Notes under the pieces: generated by a model
Seen by the model: only the letters and a program-made list of their open reading frames with translations
The model's database searches: none
Told to the model about the DNA's origin: nothing
DNA from: Pempheris klunzingeri
Taxonomy: Eukaryota; Chordata; Actinopteri; Acropomatiformes; Pempheridae
Assembly: GCF_042242105.1 (NCBI RefSeq)
Contig: NC_092029.1
Location: 16,726,885-16,790,884, forward strand
Direction: 5' to 3'
Length of the DNA: 64,000 nt
Shown here: piece after piece, positions 1-13,038 of the stretch
Position numbering within the stretch: position 1 is the first letter of the stretch
Layout: each line of letters begins with the position of its first letter
Translations under genes and position numbers: made by a program

Positions 1-181
1 CTCGTTAACCTTTCGTTTCTGAACTAAAAACAAGTTTTTTGACCCCCTTTGAGTTACACAGAAACATCCAGTGTCTGAGAACCTGGTGTGTGTCATGTGT
101 TGGTGCTGAGTGGGAATCTGTTCGTTCTCGTGTGGAAGTGTGTTTCTGAAGATCAGCGATTGAGCTCAGCTGCGGACTCAC

Positions 182-2096
182 CCGAGTTGAGGCTTTCCAC
201 CCTCAGGGGCAGACCGGACTGGGCGATGGCAATGAGCTTCAGAGCGATGTAGAACTGGCTCCGCCCGAAGTGACCCAGCCGAGTGGCTCCGCACAGCTCT
301 GTGATCTAAACCCACACACAAGGCCAGGGAGGAACAGTTAATGGCACTGTGTTCATCTGACTGAGAGAGGAGGAGAGAGGAGCAGTCTCCTCTCTGACAA
401 CTTCAACATGGAAGAGTACATGCAAGAAAATAAACAATACAGCCGTTAACTAGCAGCTTTGACAAGAGGTTAAGTTGCTTTCTTATCACTTGATATATGG
501 TACTTAAGTTCTCCAAAGACTAAGGCTGACTTAATGTGAAACAGTGTACCAGCTTTAAGCCACAAATGTCACAAAAAACAATCTTATTTTTGCTGTCCAT
601 TGGCAGATGTTCAGTGGGTCTCGCCACTACTAAGCCTGATTATCGCATATTTTGTTGTACTTGACGTCACGCTGAGCAGGCTTTGTCCAAAACGGCACAA
701 CAGAAGCTATGAAATGATTAAAAATGTGCAGATAGAGCACATAGGAGATAATGCATGTTTAAGTTGCTCCTAAAATGCACGGTGGAGGCTATGTGATTAA
801 GATGTGGACGCTCCCAACAGTTATCATGTGGGGAGTCAAACTTCATAACATTAGGATGACTTCCTCCAGTGTGAGTCCTTGAACACTGAGAGCCACAACA
901 ACGACAGCCCGCCACAGCTGACTGATCCGCTTCTTGCTGACAAAGGACTTATTCTGAGTGTGCGTGGACACAAAGCACCAGTCACTTTTCTCGGCCTGTT
1001 ACAACATGACACTGTAGCTGCGTGTGTCTCATCGGCCACCACAGTGTACATTTTGAAAGTGGAGGATTACAACACTGCCTGATTCTTCCACCACACAAGC
1101 TCCCCTTGTTGACCTTGAAAAGGATTCTGACTCACAAACTGCAAATATTGGCCCCGCTCAGAGACCCGGAGTCACTTAAACGGGCTGCAGCAGTTTTAAC
1201 TGGCAGCTCACAGCAACACGGCTAGAAGACAGAGCAGGGACGGGTTTGGATGGCATCATGACTGTGTGACCGTGACATGAACACTATAATCTGCCAGGAA
1301 ACAAGTGTGTGTGAGTTAATACACATGCACATGGTCTGTGTAAAGGCTGGGTTGTAAGTGCTGAATGATCAGACCTCAGTCGTGTGTTTCTGACTCTGTG
1401 TAGATTAGATGACAACTGTAATAAATCACACTGACAAGTGGACAATGTGACACTGGATCTGCTTCTCCACCATGTCTGCTCAACCCAGTGGCGAGCGAAA
1501 TAGCAGATTTTTGATGGTGGTGAGAAGACAGGAAAGAGTGGGCAGTAATCTAAAGCAAAGGGCTGATGAGGACATAATTTGCTACAACCTTATTTAAGGC
1601 TCTGATCAATACATGCCCGCAAAAAGATGCCACGAGAGCGCACATGTATGCGTCTTTTTAAATGTATGAGGTGTTGATTCGAGCCAAAAATCCTCAGCTA
1701 AGGTTAACTGTGCGACCTGGCTGCCCACTCTCTCTGGCTACGGCTAACACTAGCCAGAAGAAGGTGTGTCTCTTTTGCTGCGCAGCATTGCTAATCACCG
1801 AGGCTAACCATCGCTTTCCTGGATGACAGGTCAGCTCAGCCAGCCAGCAAAGTTTGTAAAATGCCCATTAACGTTTTCAGCGGGTCAACGGCGAAGTCTG
1901 CTGATAACACTTCAAAGCCTGGTGCTCGCAAACGCTAGCTTACCTGCAGGACAACTTCGCTGGGTAGCTGGGCCGCCCGGAAAAGGTCAAGAACTCTCCC
2001 ATTGGAAGCCACTTTTTTGGTGTTGTCCGTGTCGCAGTAAACGAACAAATCCGAGTAATATTTCTGCTCGACATCAGTCAGCGTTAGACTTTCCAT
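182..2096 (-). CDS. reps1: RalBP1-associated Eps domain protein 1, first two coding exons (partial)
   Basis: Coding exons on the minus strand are 2096-1944 (51 codons from ATG) and 305-182 (41 codons plus 1 nt). Both have clean splice signals, and the gene continues beyond the left edge. The 92 visible residues form the N-terminal EH (Eps15 homology) domain: [18 protein letters not shown] at the start, then [20 protein letters not shown] and [20 protein letters not shown]. They match REPS1 rather than REPS2, which has a long Ala/Gly-rich leader. In the family, EH domains bind NPF peptides and the C-terminus binds RalBP1, linking Ral signalling to endocytosis of growth-factor receptors; those later parts lie outside the window. 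The intron 306-1943 shows no other gene. Neighbours abracl and heca follow in the same order and orientation as in human, which supports the call. Confidence 0.93.
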
Positions 2097-5000
2097 CGTA
2101 GTACCAGTCGACCCCGAAAACCAGACTAGTTGGCTGTTGATTAGCCCTTAGCCAATGGATGGGGCAGGATCCAAAAATGGGCGAGACTTCAGGATCCCAA
2201 CTTAGCTAGCGTTACTGCACCAGCTAACGTTGATGTTAGCAGTTATAATGCTCTAAACGCGCTGTGTCGGCTTGTTGTCGTCCTGTCCCACCCTCCGTAA
2301 AATATCCCTAACACTATCTGCTCACAAGGAGAGGCTTTCATACAGTTAATCACTTAGTTAACTTGTTGGGCCAGCCAAGCCAAGTAGCCAACAGCTGGCT
2401 AGCAGTACAGCGAGCTAATAGCTACCTTGAATCAAAGTCAGTGGCTCTAACGTTAAGCTAACTAGCAAGTCGCAAAGTGCGTCCACCTCCTCAGCCTGGA
2501 CATCTAACGGTACCGCGTTAATCTCACGTGAATAGTACTTCTTCTCCCTTTTAATCCGTGAAGAGATGGTGTTTCTGCGCTTCGCTAGAAACTAATTCCT
2601 TTGCGGGGCCGTTAGAAGTAAAGTTTCATGGTCTTTGGGTTCCTTCCTCTAGTAATCTTAGCCGCCATTCCTGCCGCCAGTGTCAAGCCACTCAGAGTTT
2701 AAGCGAAACTTCCGGTAAGGATTTTCAAATTAAAACACCTGTAGATGTAATCTTCAACTACCACTTCAACCCTTAGCTATGATAATTAATATTTTCACAA
2801 GTTATCTTTAGAGTGTAATTGCAGGCAAAGCTGGTTTAGCTTCCAAGCAAAGTGGGCCTATGCCATTAAGGGCTCCAAAGTCCTCCATCTGCATTATACA
2901 GATAATTTGTGGTCATTTGATTATTTATTTGATTTGAAATGCATCTATGTGCCTGTATCTCTTTTCTGGGTAATGCTTTTTGCCTGTCTTGTAGATTAGC
3001 CTTGTGTTGAAACTCACACGTTGTGTATCCCCAAATAAACTTGTGTTTAACCAAATAACTACAAGCAGACTGTCAACGGAGGCCGATGTGGGTGGGATAA
3101 CCTGGCCATGATCGCAGTGACATTAAGGGATCGCCCAGCGCTATGTTCTGAAAAGCTGTCTGTCTGAATATACAAAAGTCTAATTCATTCACATCTTGTT
3201 TTGTGCTTCCATGTTGCATATTCCTGAATTAATTTGAGTTTCAAGTTACCATAAGCTGAACCTGCAGCCAGCTAATATTCTAACATAGAAAATCAGCATA
3301 GAAAAGCGGAGGACAATCAGGTTAGTAGGGGTTGTGTTTAGAATGTGTTTTAATGAATGAAAAGAGAAATCTCGTAAATACTACATAAAAACACTTTTGT
3401 TCTGAAGACAATCTAGACAAACTTCCGGTCCTTTCTCAGGTTTAATATCGTCAGCTTGATGTCTTGCGACGTCACTGGGCTTCTGTCCGAGTCAGCGCGA
3501 GCTTGCTTGGCCTACAGGGACCCGGATGAGTGTTTTCAAAATAAAAGCTTCACAGATACCATGACTGTTGGGATAGAGACGGGACAGTTCACTGGAGTGA
3601 GAATTAAGCTAGTAAACAGGGGAAGATGTCAGACTCTGAGACTCATCTCTGTCTCTCGTGAGCCTTATCCAGGACCAGGTCACACACTGCTTATGAACAT
3701 GAATAAATGCACTGTGTCATGTAGTTTTCACATACAAACAGCACATACAAGCCCATCACTTCCACAAATTCCTAACCTGAACAAAGATACAACAAAATTA
3801 TATGAGCTGAGCAAAGTTTCTGTATCAACTCAAGACTAGAATTTTAAAAAAAAGTCTTAAGACAACATTTGGGCCCGGGCAGTGAAGGGAAGCAGGAAGA
3901 TGAAGAAAAGATGCACACAAAAAAAAAAGGAATATAAGAGAGGAGGATGATGTATAAATATGTGGCCTCTTTTCCAGTTTTCCTCTACATCTGCATGTAT
4001 CTGCATGTCTGCCAGAATCTGCATGCACACAGCTGTGATGGGTGGAAATGTCCCCATTGTGCTGGTTAACATTCTGGATACTGCTCTGAAGGCCTGATAA
4101 CAACAAAAGGCGTTTTATTCAGCAGTTGAATGTGGGCTCATTAAACACGCGTTGAAGCGGCTGAGGGGGACTAGAAAAGGTGGGCTGTTCGTGGAGGCGG
4201 ATCACAGGTTGGAGACGCAGACATCCCATCTTCCCTGCCTTATATGGGGGCAGTGAAACTATCGCATTGTGTCACGGTGAAGTCAGATGAGCTTTATGAT
4301 GCCTTCAGGTGTTATAGGAAAACATCACATTTAAAAGAAACCCATGAGAGTCAGCCCATGACACTTTACAGTTTCCACTTTGGCAGAAGAAAACAGCTGA
4401 AAAAAGTTGTGGATCCCTCAGCCACATCTCATGACCTTCACTGGTACTGGTGGATGAAGTTCACTGTCTTAATGAGGCATGAAGTGTTGCTGAAAGCTCT
4501 GGAAATTGCTCTTGTGTTGCTTTTTTTTTTTTTGTGATGGCTTTGAGGTCACGGTGATATAATAATAGCACTCATATGTTCACATTCCTACAAATATCAC
4601 ACATCTGGTTCTGCATTTATTTCTCCATTTCAAAACTTCCACTTCATTTTAATAATCACAAACAACACCTTTGGGGAAATAGATTAAAACTATTGTGTGA
4701 TATCTGTCGACCCCTCTGCTCCCAGTGGATAAAACTAGTCTCATCCTCTGCCTCTAAATTCCTTGAGTGATTATGAATGGGGGAAGTTTCCGAGCAGACC
4801 TTGAACGCCTCAACCTCGTCCACCGGAGAAGATTCATCAGAAAGTCGTCTATCACCTAAGTACAAGTAAGACCAATAAGAAGGTAAACATATAATAATGT
4901 GACATTTCAACTGGTTTCTTGTTGAGCTTAATCGTTTTGTCACCGCGTATTTCACCCGTTTGTGTCGCCTGGAAGCCCGCAGTCCTCCCTCAGCAGATCA

Positions 5001-5895
5001 TTTGTTAAACGCTAAAAGCTAACGTTACCGGCGAGCTGCTGTCTGCTGCTCACTGGGGGATTTAATACTGCACCCGAAGTGGTGGAAAATATATCTAAAC
5101 TGTGAATATTATTCCGCTCTTAATAATGACTACGCATCACTAAAATGGAGGAATTACAGTGAGGATTTGTGCTTTACGACCGCTAGCTCGGAGCGCTAAT
5201 CTGCCATTTCCGCATTGTTGATAGTCCGCCCTGTTCAAGTTGTAGCTCGTTACTCTGATCTGGATGCTGCACAGTCAGTTCACCCATTGAAAGCGCTGTT
5301 GAATGTCTTTTGTGTGTATCTGATGAATCAAAATTGCATTTGCATCGACTCACTTGGCTATAACTCCCAATGTGTTAGAGAAGAGAAACTCCCAGTTCCA
5401 AACTCCGTTCACTAACCTTGCAAAATTGGAACTGCCTCGCTGATGATCAAATGTAGTTACAGAGAGGAATAAAAGTGAATTGTTTTCTGAATGATTACGC
5501 CTTTGTTGTACATTCGGCATTAATTACAAAGCAGAACTGGATTTCATTAAAATAATTCTGTAAGATAAGTACTTCACACTATCATCATTGGCCCAAGTTG
5601 GCCAATAATGTTGGTCACAAAGTGTAAACTTGTATTCAGATAAAAAAGGATTCTGCATTTCAGAAGGCGTTTGCTTTTTTCTAGAAGCAACAGAATATGA
5701 AAATAAGAGAATTTTGTGAAAATTTGAGTTTGGCTTGATGGTCTCTCCCTACAGGACAGGTATAATCGGGTATGATGAGGTATAATTGCTCCCATCCCAC
5801 ACAGTGTATTTGATGTTTTATAAAAATGAATTTAATTTTGAGATAACTGTCTGTTTGCTTTTAAGTTAATGTATTTATTTTACCCTCTAGTAACA
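2097..5895. other. Intergenic region between reps1 and abracl
   Basis: About 3.8 kb between two genes transcribed away from each other. The part just right of 2096 must hold the reps1 5' UTR and promoter. Around 4780-5200 the sequence is mixed and could hold an untranslated first exon of abracl (for example one ending at a GTAAG donor near 4866), but I cannot fix it. The open frames here (such as 3456-3839 plus and 4656-4955 minus) have no recognisable protein character. The rest is AT-rich with short A and T runs. Confidence 0.6.
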
Positions 5896-6530
5896 ATGGA
5901 CGTCGCCCATGAAGTGAAATTACTGGTGCAGGAGATCCAGCGACTCGGCAGTAAAAGTGAGTCCATGCTATGATTCTGTACTGGAGAAAGATGTGTTTTC
6001 ATACATAAATGTCAGGTTGTGCCGCTTTTCTCAGTGTTATAGCATCTTGAACTAAATATTTTTGGGTTCTGGACAGTTGGTAGGACAGAACAAGACATTT
6101 TAACACATCATCATGGGCTCACAGAAATAGTTATGAACTTTTTCCACTGTTTTCTGACGTTTTCGTCTACTAAATTTACACCACCTTTACCAGCAGTTAC
6201 ATCAAAATAACATCCATTATTAGAACTAATTCAGTCTGTTGAACTTAATATCAAAGGAGTTTCTGTTTCACCTCTTAATGACTTTAGAATTCTAATTCAT
6301 CTTATTTTGAAATAACTGTCAATCTGCACTACACTGTTGTTTCAGATGCTGATGGCCAAACCAGCGTGAAGTTTGGGGTCTTATTTAATGACGACCAGTG
6401 TGCCAATATCTTCGAGGCGCTGGTGGGCACCCTGAGGGCAGCCAAGAGGAAGAAGGTGGTCAGCTTCCAGGGCGAGCTGCTTCTACAGGGCGTCCACGAC
6501 AACGTCGACATCGTCCTGCTCCAAGAATGA
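5896..6530 (+). CDS. abracl: Costars family protein ABRACL (ABRA C-terminal-like)
   Basis: Two coding exons, 5896-5956 and 6346-6530, join in frame at an Asn codon and give 81 aa, the same length as human ABRACL. The protein is a single Costars domain. Recognisable stretches are the start MDVAHEVKLLVQEIQRLGSK, then VKFGVLFNDDQCANIFEALV, and the end GELLLQGVHDNVDIVLLQE. The family is related to the C-terminus of the actin-binding Rho activator ABRA and is linked to actin dynamics and cell migration; its biochemical action is not visible in the sequence. The start is the first ATG of the exon and gives a full-length match. A possible non-coding first exon upstream is unresolved. The intron contains a decayed copy of a dispersed fish repeat at about 6061-6180. 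Its place between reps1 and heca is conserved with human. Confidence 0.96.
6061..6180 (-). repeat. Fragment of a dispersed fish repeat in the abracl intron
   Basis: The block carries the phrase pattern 'ttgggttctggacagttgg...acaagacatttt...catcatgggctc'. This resembles a very common teleost repeat of which two better copies lie at 13388-13640 and 13745-14015. It is a decayed fragment without coding capacity. Family name not assigned. Confidence 0.55.
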
Positions 6531-9500
6531 GGCCCCATCGCGGATCAGACGGGCCTCTAGCGACTGTGGGTCTCGCTGAGTCCTAGCAGACACTGAGCTT
6601 CTGCGGTGTACCGGCTTGTCACTGAGCTTCTGTTTTCAGTTCTCTTCCTCCACGCACAAGGCTCAGTATTTGCATTCAAACACAATGACCAAACAGATCA
6701 TATCAAACAGTACACTCACAGACCCGGCTGGCACGTCCGCCAAGATTCCACTTGATTTCGCCGCGCCAAACAGAATCACAAAACGGTATTTGAGAATATT
6801 TTAGATTTTCCACATTTATAGTTTCAGATGATAAGAAAAGTTCTCTCTTTCTCAGGCGCTGCTGTTTTATCAACCGTGGGTCTGACATGTCATTTTGATA
6901 CACTTTTAAGACTATAAACGCACAAATCAGGAATGTAATCATTTGTGTAACGCATTCATTCGGGTATTTGTTGATTTTTGGAAAAAAAAAAAGTACCATA
7001 TAGCATCACTGTAACAACCCAAAAGCCTCGATTGATGGTTTCAATGTCAGGATAAAGGACACACGGAACAATTCACTGGCTAAATTTAGCAACTTTGACA
7101 AACTAACTCCTTTATTTTGGCGATCGATTGCAATGGATGCTTGTTTTTAAAGCAGCACCAGGCAAATTCTCCCTTTATCGGCTTCAAGTGGTTACAGGAG
7201 TTCAGACCACGTTTACCTGAAAATCATGTAACGTGCTTTAAGACAACGGGTAGCGTGTTTCCATCACCAGTGTCACAAAATGGCGGTTCCATTTATCGTT
7301 TACGCGAGCCATTTGTACTACCTCTTGTGGACTTTGTAAAAAGACACCATCAGACCAGTGCTTTTGGAAATCTAAGAACATTTCCTACATAGACATTACA
7401 AAGAAATGTGCATTTTAAGGAAGACTTTTGCACCTTTTTGTACTCGTTGCAATCTGCTAGAGTAGTTTTTATTCCATCTTTTTATAAGTGGTCAATAACG
7501 AACTTTCTCTGCCACTAAACAAACTCCAAAACTTGCCTTTTGTACAAAATAGGTGATAGGCAAATGGCGAATGTATTTCTCGTGCAATTTTTCTCAGTGC
7601 GAAATTACAGGGTGCCAAATGCGAACGATGAATTTGTAATGTTTCTCAGGACCAAATCGACACAACCAAAATATGTTTAATAACTGTCCTGTGGCTTAAA
7701 TTAGGTGTCTGACTTGTGACACAAGATGTGCATTTATAGTTTTATTAGTTTTTTGTTTTACCACTCTTTGTTCTGTACTGTAGGTCATATGATTCTTGAA
7801 GATCAGGCGTGACCACTTTGCTCAGTTTGCCACCAACGAAACTCATTACTTGAGGCTGTTTTATTGTGTCGTTTTAAGCAAAGGTCCCTTTTTGTTATTT
7901 CATTTAGCCGAAATATCAACAAGCACTCCTTTTGTATGGGGGCCCAAAGTGGTCAAAATTAAATACATACATTTTTTAAAAAAAGGCTAAATGTGTAGTA
8001 AAACATGAAATTGTGACATCATTTTGAACTTGGATAAGTGAAGTCAGCTTTTATTCCCAATAACATTTTAAGTTATTTTTATTCAATTCCAGCTGCTTTT
8101 ATAGCAAAATGTCTTTTCTATTGAGCATCTTTTTATTTCAAAATGCCACTGTTCATCACAAACAAGTTGGCCCGGTGGATACAGCTATGTGATTGGGTAT
8201 TGGCTTATTCAGAGCAAAGCAGCAGCCAATCACACAACCAGTTTGTCCAGATGCACAAAAAACTTTAATGAAACGTGTCTGTGGGAAAAAATTACAGGAT
8301 CAAGTAAAACAATTAGGAAGAAAAAAGACGTTTGAATTAAAAACAGTTGGAGGAAAACAAATTAACCTGTAATAAATTACTATTGCCAAAAGAAACAATT
8401 AACATTTCAAAACTTATTTGATTATTTAACAATTTCATGGTTCCATTCCATATTTGGCCTGTATGTATTTGTTTTTGGCTACTTTGGGTCTTTGTAGCTG
8501 CAGCTATTTGAATGTCAGAAGGCAGATTTGGACCAAAAGGGCCAATAATATCCAGATTTTTGCCTGAATGTATCAACTCCTTCTTGGCAACTGTTGTGCT
8601 CATGTGCATAATGTCAAGCTTTTCCTACTTCTCATGCCGCATCGGGCCTGTTGCCATCCAGAATCACACGGTCGCCACGCCTCATCTGCAAGTTTTAGAA
8701 GACCCGTTCCACATTCACTGCTGTTGTATCAACCTAGCCTCGTCTTTCAGGTTCACATGTTGGCTGTTTGTTTCCGTTTGACTTGAATCATGTGATTTTT
8801 TTTGGGAGGGGGGATTTTTTTTTCTTATTCCTAAATGTAATAGGAGACCATTGATTCGATATATGATTGTGCTCAGCTATGATTGTGCACCAACAGTATT
8901 GGTGGAGTAGATGCACAAAAATGTGTTGAAATCTGGAAGGTGGAAAAGGCTCTACTGTGTTCTAATGAAACTGAAATGGAGCAGAGAATGGAGACAATAG
9001 GCTACATAGAAGTATGAAAAGTTATGGAAATGAGTAAAAAAAAAAAAAGGAGTGAAGAAGAAATGTGCTTTTGTTTGCTTTTTTGTGTTTTTGGGGTCAT
9101 CCTGCTCTTTTGCACTGGAGTGCGCTTCAAATTGCCTCTTCAACATAAATGCAAACTACAGTACAATATAGTGCCGTGTGGTGCCAATACCTCGAGCCAT
9201 TTCTGTGAACCAGTGGGATGCCTGCATGATGTGTTCAAGTGCGTTCTTACTGTCTTTTGTATTGGCAATAACACAATCCTAAAGGAACGGATGTTTCTGC
9301 TACTGTGGACTACACTCTGAGGAATAAAACCTTTACACTTGAAGCCTTGAACCTGCTTTGCTGCATGTTTTGTCTGATGACTCTAATCCTTGAAACACAC
9401 TTTGTAACAACACTCGATTAGATATACAGCGTTTAGTTTGAAATTATGAGCCACAGAGATCAAACATGCTACATTACTGCATGACTGGAATGCGTTGATT

Positions 9501-11150
9501 TGCAGGGGTCAGGGAAAAGGGACGATTGTGGGAATTTTATGTTAATTACGTTTTACTTTTCATTTTCTCTGGTAAACATTTTTGGGTAAATATAAAAAAT
9601 GTAGCTGATATAGGGTAAGCGGATGTGGAATAACAGCTCATGTAATTGGTTTGTGCTTTTTTAAGGGCCAGTATGGTGTGTTCTGGTGCAAGATGGCTGG
9701 AGTAACAACATTTAAAAAAGTTAAAACATTACTGAAACTGGTGCTGCTCGGTCTGTTTTAGAAGACGTCGTTAGTCATTATTTTAACAGCACCTGATAAG
9801 GAAGATATCTTTAAATGGTAAGATTTATGAGTGGGGTTTGGCACCCTTGTCTCCAGGAGAAAAAAAATGTTTTTTTTGTCTTGTCAAACTTCTCATTCAC
9901 TCTGGTTTGTTGAAATTTAAAAACCACTGACTGATATATGTGTACTTTGAGGCTGATGAAATGCTGCTATAGCTACTAAATGAGATGCCTCTCCCCTGGT
10001 ATGTGACACTTTGTGGGACTTACGGAGTCAACTGCTACATTCAGTCACTGTGGAGATGTTTCACACAGCTGAGTCATGTTAATTTTGTTTTGATGTGAGT
10101 AGGTTTTCTTGTAGTAGGTTTTATTAGATTCTCATGTGTATGTCTATTAACAGCAAGTCTTTAAGTAGCTCTGTATAATTTGTATATGATCTACCTACAG
10201 TAAATGATTCAAAAAAAAAAAGTAAAGGTGGAAATGAGTATAATAAGTATACTTAAAAGTACTATACTTTTGAGGTACTTGTATTTTTCTTGAGCACATT
10301 TTCTCCTCTAGATTATGGACACATTGTACTGTTTGCATTTGTCTCACAGATGAAGTTACTAGTTTTTACATGCGATACATATAATTATCTTAGAAATACA
10401 TAGATTTATACCCCATACATATGTAAAGCAGCTATAATTAGCTCCACTTTTCTATAGTAAAATGTTACTTACACATTTTAGTGTTAACAATCCAATAATA
10501 CCATATTTAGCATTAAGTATATGTACATGTTTAATATAATGCTCACAGGGGCCATTTTTTCTGCATCATGGGTACTTGCTAGTATGAGAAGTACATAGTA
10601 GTACTAGTACATTCTGCTCGGTGGAACATAGTTAAGTACATTTACTCAAGCGTTGTACTTAATGTTACACTTCTTACTTTACATATATTTCAATGCTGGA
10701 GTTACTTTGCGGATTTAGATTATTAATTCAAAAGATAATCAACAAAATAATGATGGTGATGGTGTATTACACATTAATTTGTTAGAGATTATGATCTATT
10801 GATATTCTGAAATGGGTCATCTGCATAGCGAGTACTTTTAGTATTCTTATTTTTATGCCAATACTTTTGTATTTTGAATAGATTACCTTTACTTGTAATA
10901 GAATATTTACACACTCTGGTATTGCCCCTTTTAATTAAGTAAAAAGTCTGAGTAGTTCTTCCACTACTGGACTTCAGACTCAAAATCATGTTTTCTGACC
11001 AAGTTTGTTTTACACTTTCCCACTGAAATAGACATGCAGCTAAAAACGACGCTTGTGTTGTCAGTGTCAAATGATGTTGAACACGAGCAGATTCAAAGCT
11101 GTAAAGTCCGAGCTTTCCCACAGCTCGCGAATGCGTCATAAATGGTTGAC
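6531..11150. other. Gap between abracl and heca, including the abracl 3' UTR
   Basis: About 4.6 kb, AT-rich, with no protein-like open frame. The first part is 3' UTR of abracl, but its end is uncertain. One candidate polyadenylation signal (AATAAA) is at 9323-9328, with weaker ones before it. A dispersed fish repeat occupies about 10610-10969. Otherwise I see only A/T runs and low-complexity sequence. Confidence 0.55.
10610..10969. repeat. Dispersed 'ACTCAAGTA / TACTTTTA' fish repeat
   Basis: The element begins near a 'gttaagtacatttactcaag' phrase and ends in 'gagtagttcttccactactg'. Both ends and the repeated 'gtacttttagtatt' and 'acttgtaatagaatattt' phrases in between are hallmarks of a short element seen many times in percomorph genomes. 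A fragment of the same family lies at about 27014-27110. Non-coding; family name not assigned. Confidence 0.6.
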
Positions 11151-11183
11151 GGCCAATGCGGGGGGCGGGGTCTTGTGACGTCA
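11151..11183 (+). promoter_or_regulatory. heca promoter: CCAAT box, GC box and CRE
   Basis: Within 33 bases sit a CCAAT box (11153-11157), a GC box (GGGGCGGGG, about 11162-11170) and a perfect palindromic CRE (TGACGTCA, 11176-11183). They lie 280-310 bases ahead of the heca ATG, in a locally GC-rich stretch. There is no clear TATA box. This suits a CpG-type promoter that could respond to CREB/ATF factors. Transcription start not determined. Confidence 0.6.
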
Positions 11184-11462
11184 GGGGTGGAAGAAAACAG
11201 CGGAGCAGGAATCAAAACAAGAGACGGACACGCCTTCGCTCTTAAAGGTTATAGCAGCTTATTCTTTCTAACTGCTGCTGTCAGAGCTGCACAAAACCCT
11301 GCCTGTCGTCCGCGGGGACACCAAAAAACAGCAACACAAGAGACAAACACTGCAAAAAAAAAAAAACACTGCAGAAATGGAGTCCACAGAAATGTCAGAC
11401 AGCGTTGACAGAAGCCGCTGATAGAGGTCGAAAAAATAACACTGACATCCGAATCCTGTAAA

Positions 11463-12973
11463 ATGCCCAACCAGAAGAACAACAAGGGAAAGAAAAGCAA
11501 ACGCACTAACAGTAGCGGAGATGAGCAGGAAAATGGAGCCTGTGCGGCCGCAACAGGAGGCGCGGCCGCGGCGGCTGCTCCCAGAAACGAGCGCTCGAGT
11601 GGTAAGAGAGGAAACGGACACAGATGTAGAAGTTTAGTGATGCTGCCTTCCTGCCAGGGGGAAGCTCCTGTCTTCTGCGACTGTGACATACATGCACTGC
11701 GACGCTGCAAATGGGTCTCAATCCCCCCTCCACTTCTCTCCACTCCGGAGAGAACGCCGCAACCAAACTTCCATTTTAAAATGTGTCAATTTAATGCTTC
11801 CTTGATTGTATTGAATAGGCTTTATTGGTCGATCACGACTTGAGGCCTTGTATGAATGGAGTGGGGGTTTTTCTGCTTGTCGGCACATATTATCAAGCAA
11901 GTAGCTGGTACTCAGCTGCACTGAAATCTCGGGGTTCTTTACACTGATTTCGAAAGGCCACCGTGGTTTGTTTTGGTACAGGAAGATCGTGAGAGCAGCT
12001 GGCAAACAAGTTGAGATATGATTGAAACAGGTGTTGCTCGGTGCGTCGGATGTTAGCTGAATTAGAGAGCGGTTGTGGTGTGTTCGTAAACAGTCTTTAA
12101 TTTGGTTTTAACGCGTTTGACTTGTAACCGATAAGCAAGAAATCTTTAAAATGTCAGATTTATGAATGAGGGTTGGCGCGCGAAGCTCCCCTTGGGGTAA
12201 AAAGGATTATCACCCGTGAAAATGATATTTCTCGTGGATAAATGTAGCCTCGGGAAGTCTTACCGACACAATGCAGCACTTATTTGAATGTTATTACGTC
12301 CAGGTAACTGATCGATGGCTTTTACATTTGGTGTGGAGGCTACTATGCAGGGCCTCGGCTGTCTTTTCCTAACGCGCACCTTGTTCACACAGTGTTTTTG
12401 GTTGTGGCCTTCCTCGGGGGTAATACTGAAACCTCACCGCTTGTCTTGCGCACTGAAGTTCAACTTCAGCCCATACAGACATACAATGGGTATTAAAAAA
12501 AAAAAAAAGGTCAAACCGATTGGTGTGACACTTTTAAATCTGGCACAGATGACTTAGATTTGGAAAAAAAACAAGCACAAACACTTAATTCCAATTTCTT
12601 AAAAATGTCCATCTGCAGTTTTTGTTTTAGATTATAGCAAAGCAGATTATTTTGGGGGGGTTTGCAAGTTGAACATCACACAATATTATACTTATTATTC
12701 AATATTGTATTGGCCAAAAATGATTTGATTAATTAAGAGTAAAGCCCTAAATGGTGTGCATCTAAGTAAGCATGACAGTGTTTTGTTAAAATATCATTGT
12801 CTATTCCTGGCTTTGTGTGTCTAAGCGAGATTCGTTTAATACAGGCTGATCTATGATGAACTGATACAGTGACGCACAGGGCTAAAAATGAATGGTTAGG
12901 TATATTTTTCTCTACTGTGTGATGAGAAAAAAAGCGCTGACAATGCACCGGAAAAGGAAGGAGGAAGCTGTCC

Positions 12974-13038
<65 letters not shown>

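Noticed and set aside
3456-3839. Plus-strand frame of 127 codons
   Set aside because: No homology recognised, composition unlike protein, no splice or promoter support.
11249-11743. Open frame of 164 codons on the minus strand over heca exon 1
   Set aside because: It is the antisense shadow of the heca promoter and first exon; composition is Leu/Phe/Ser-rich low complexity and no family is recognisable.
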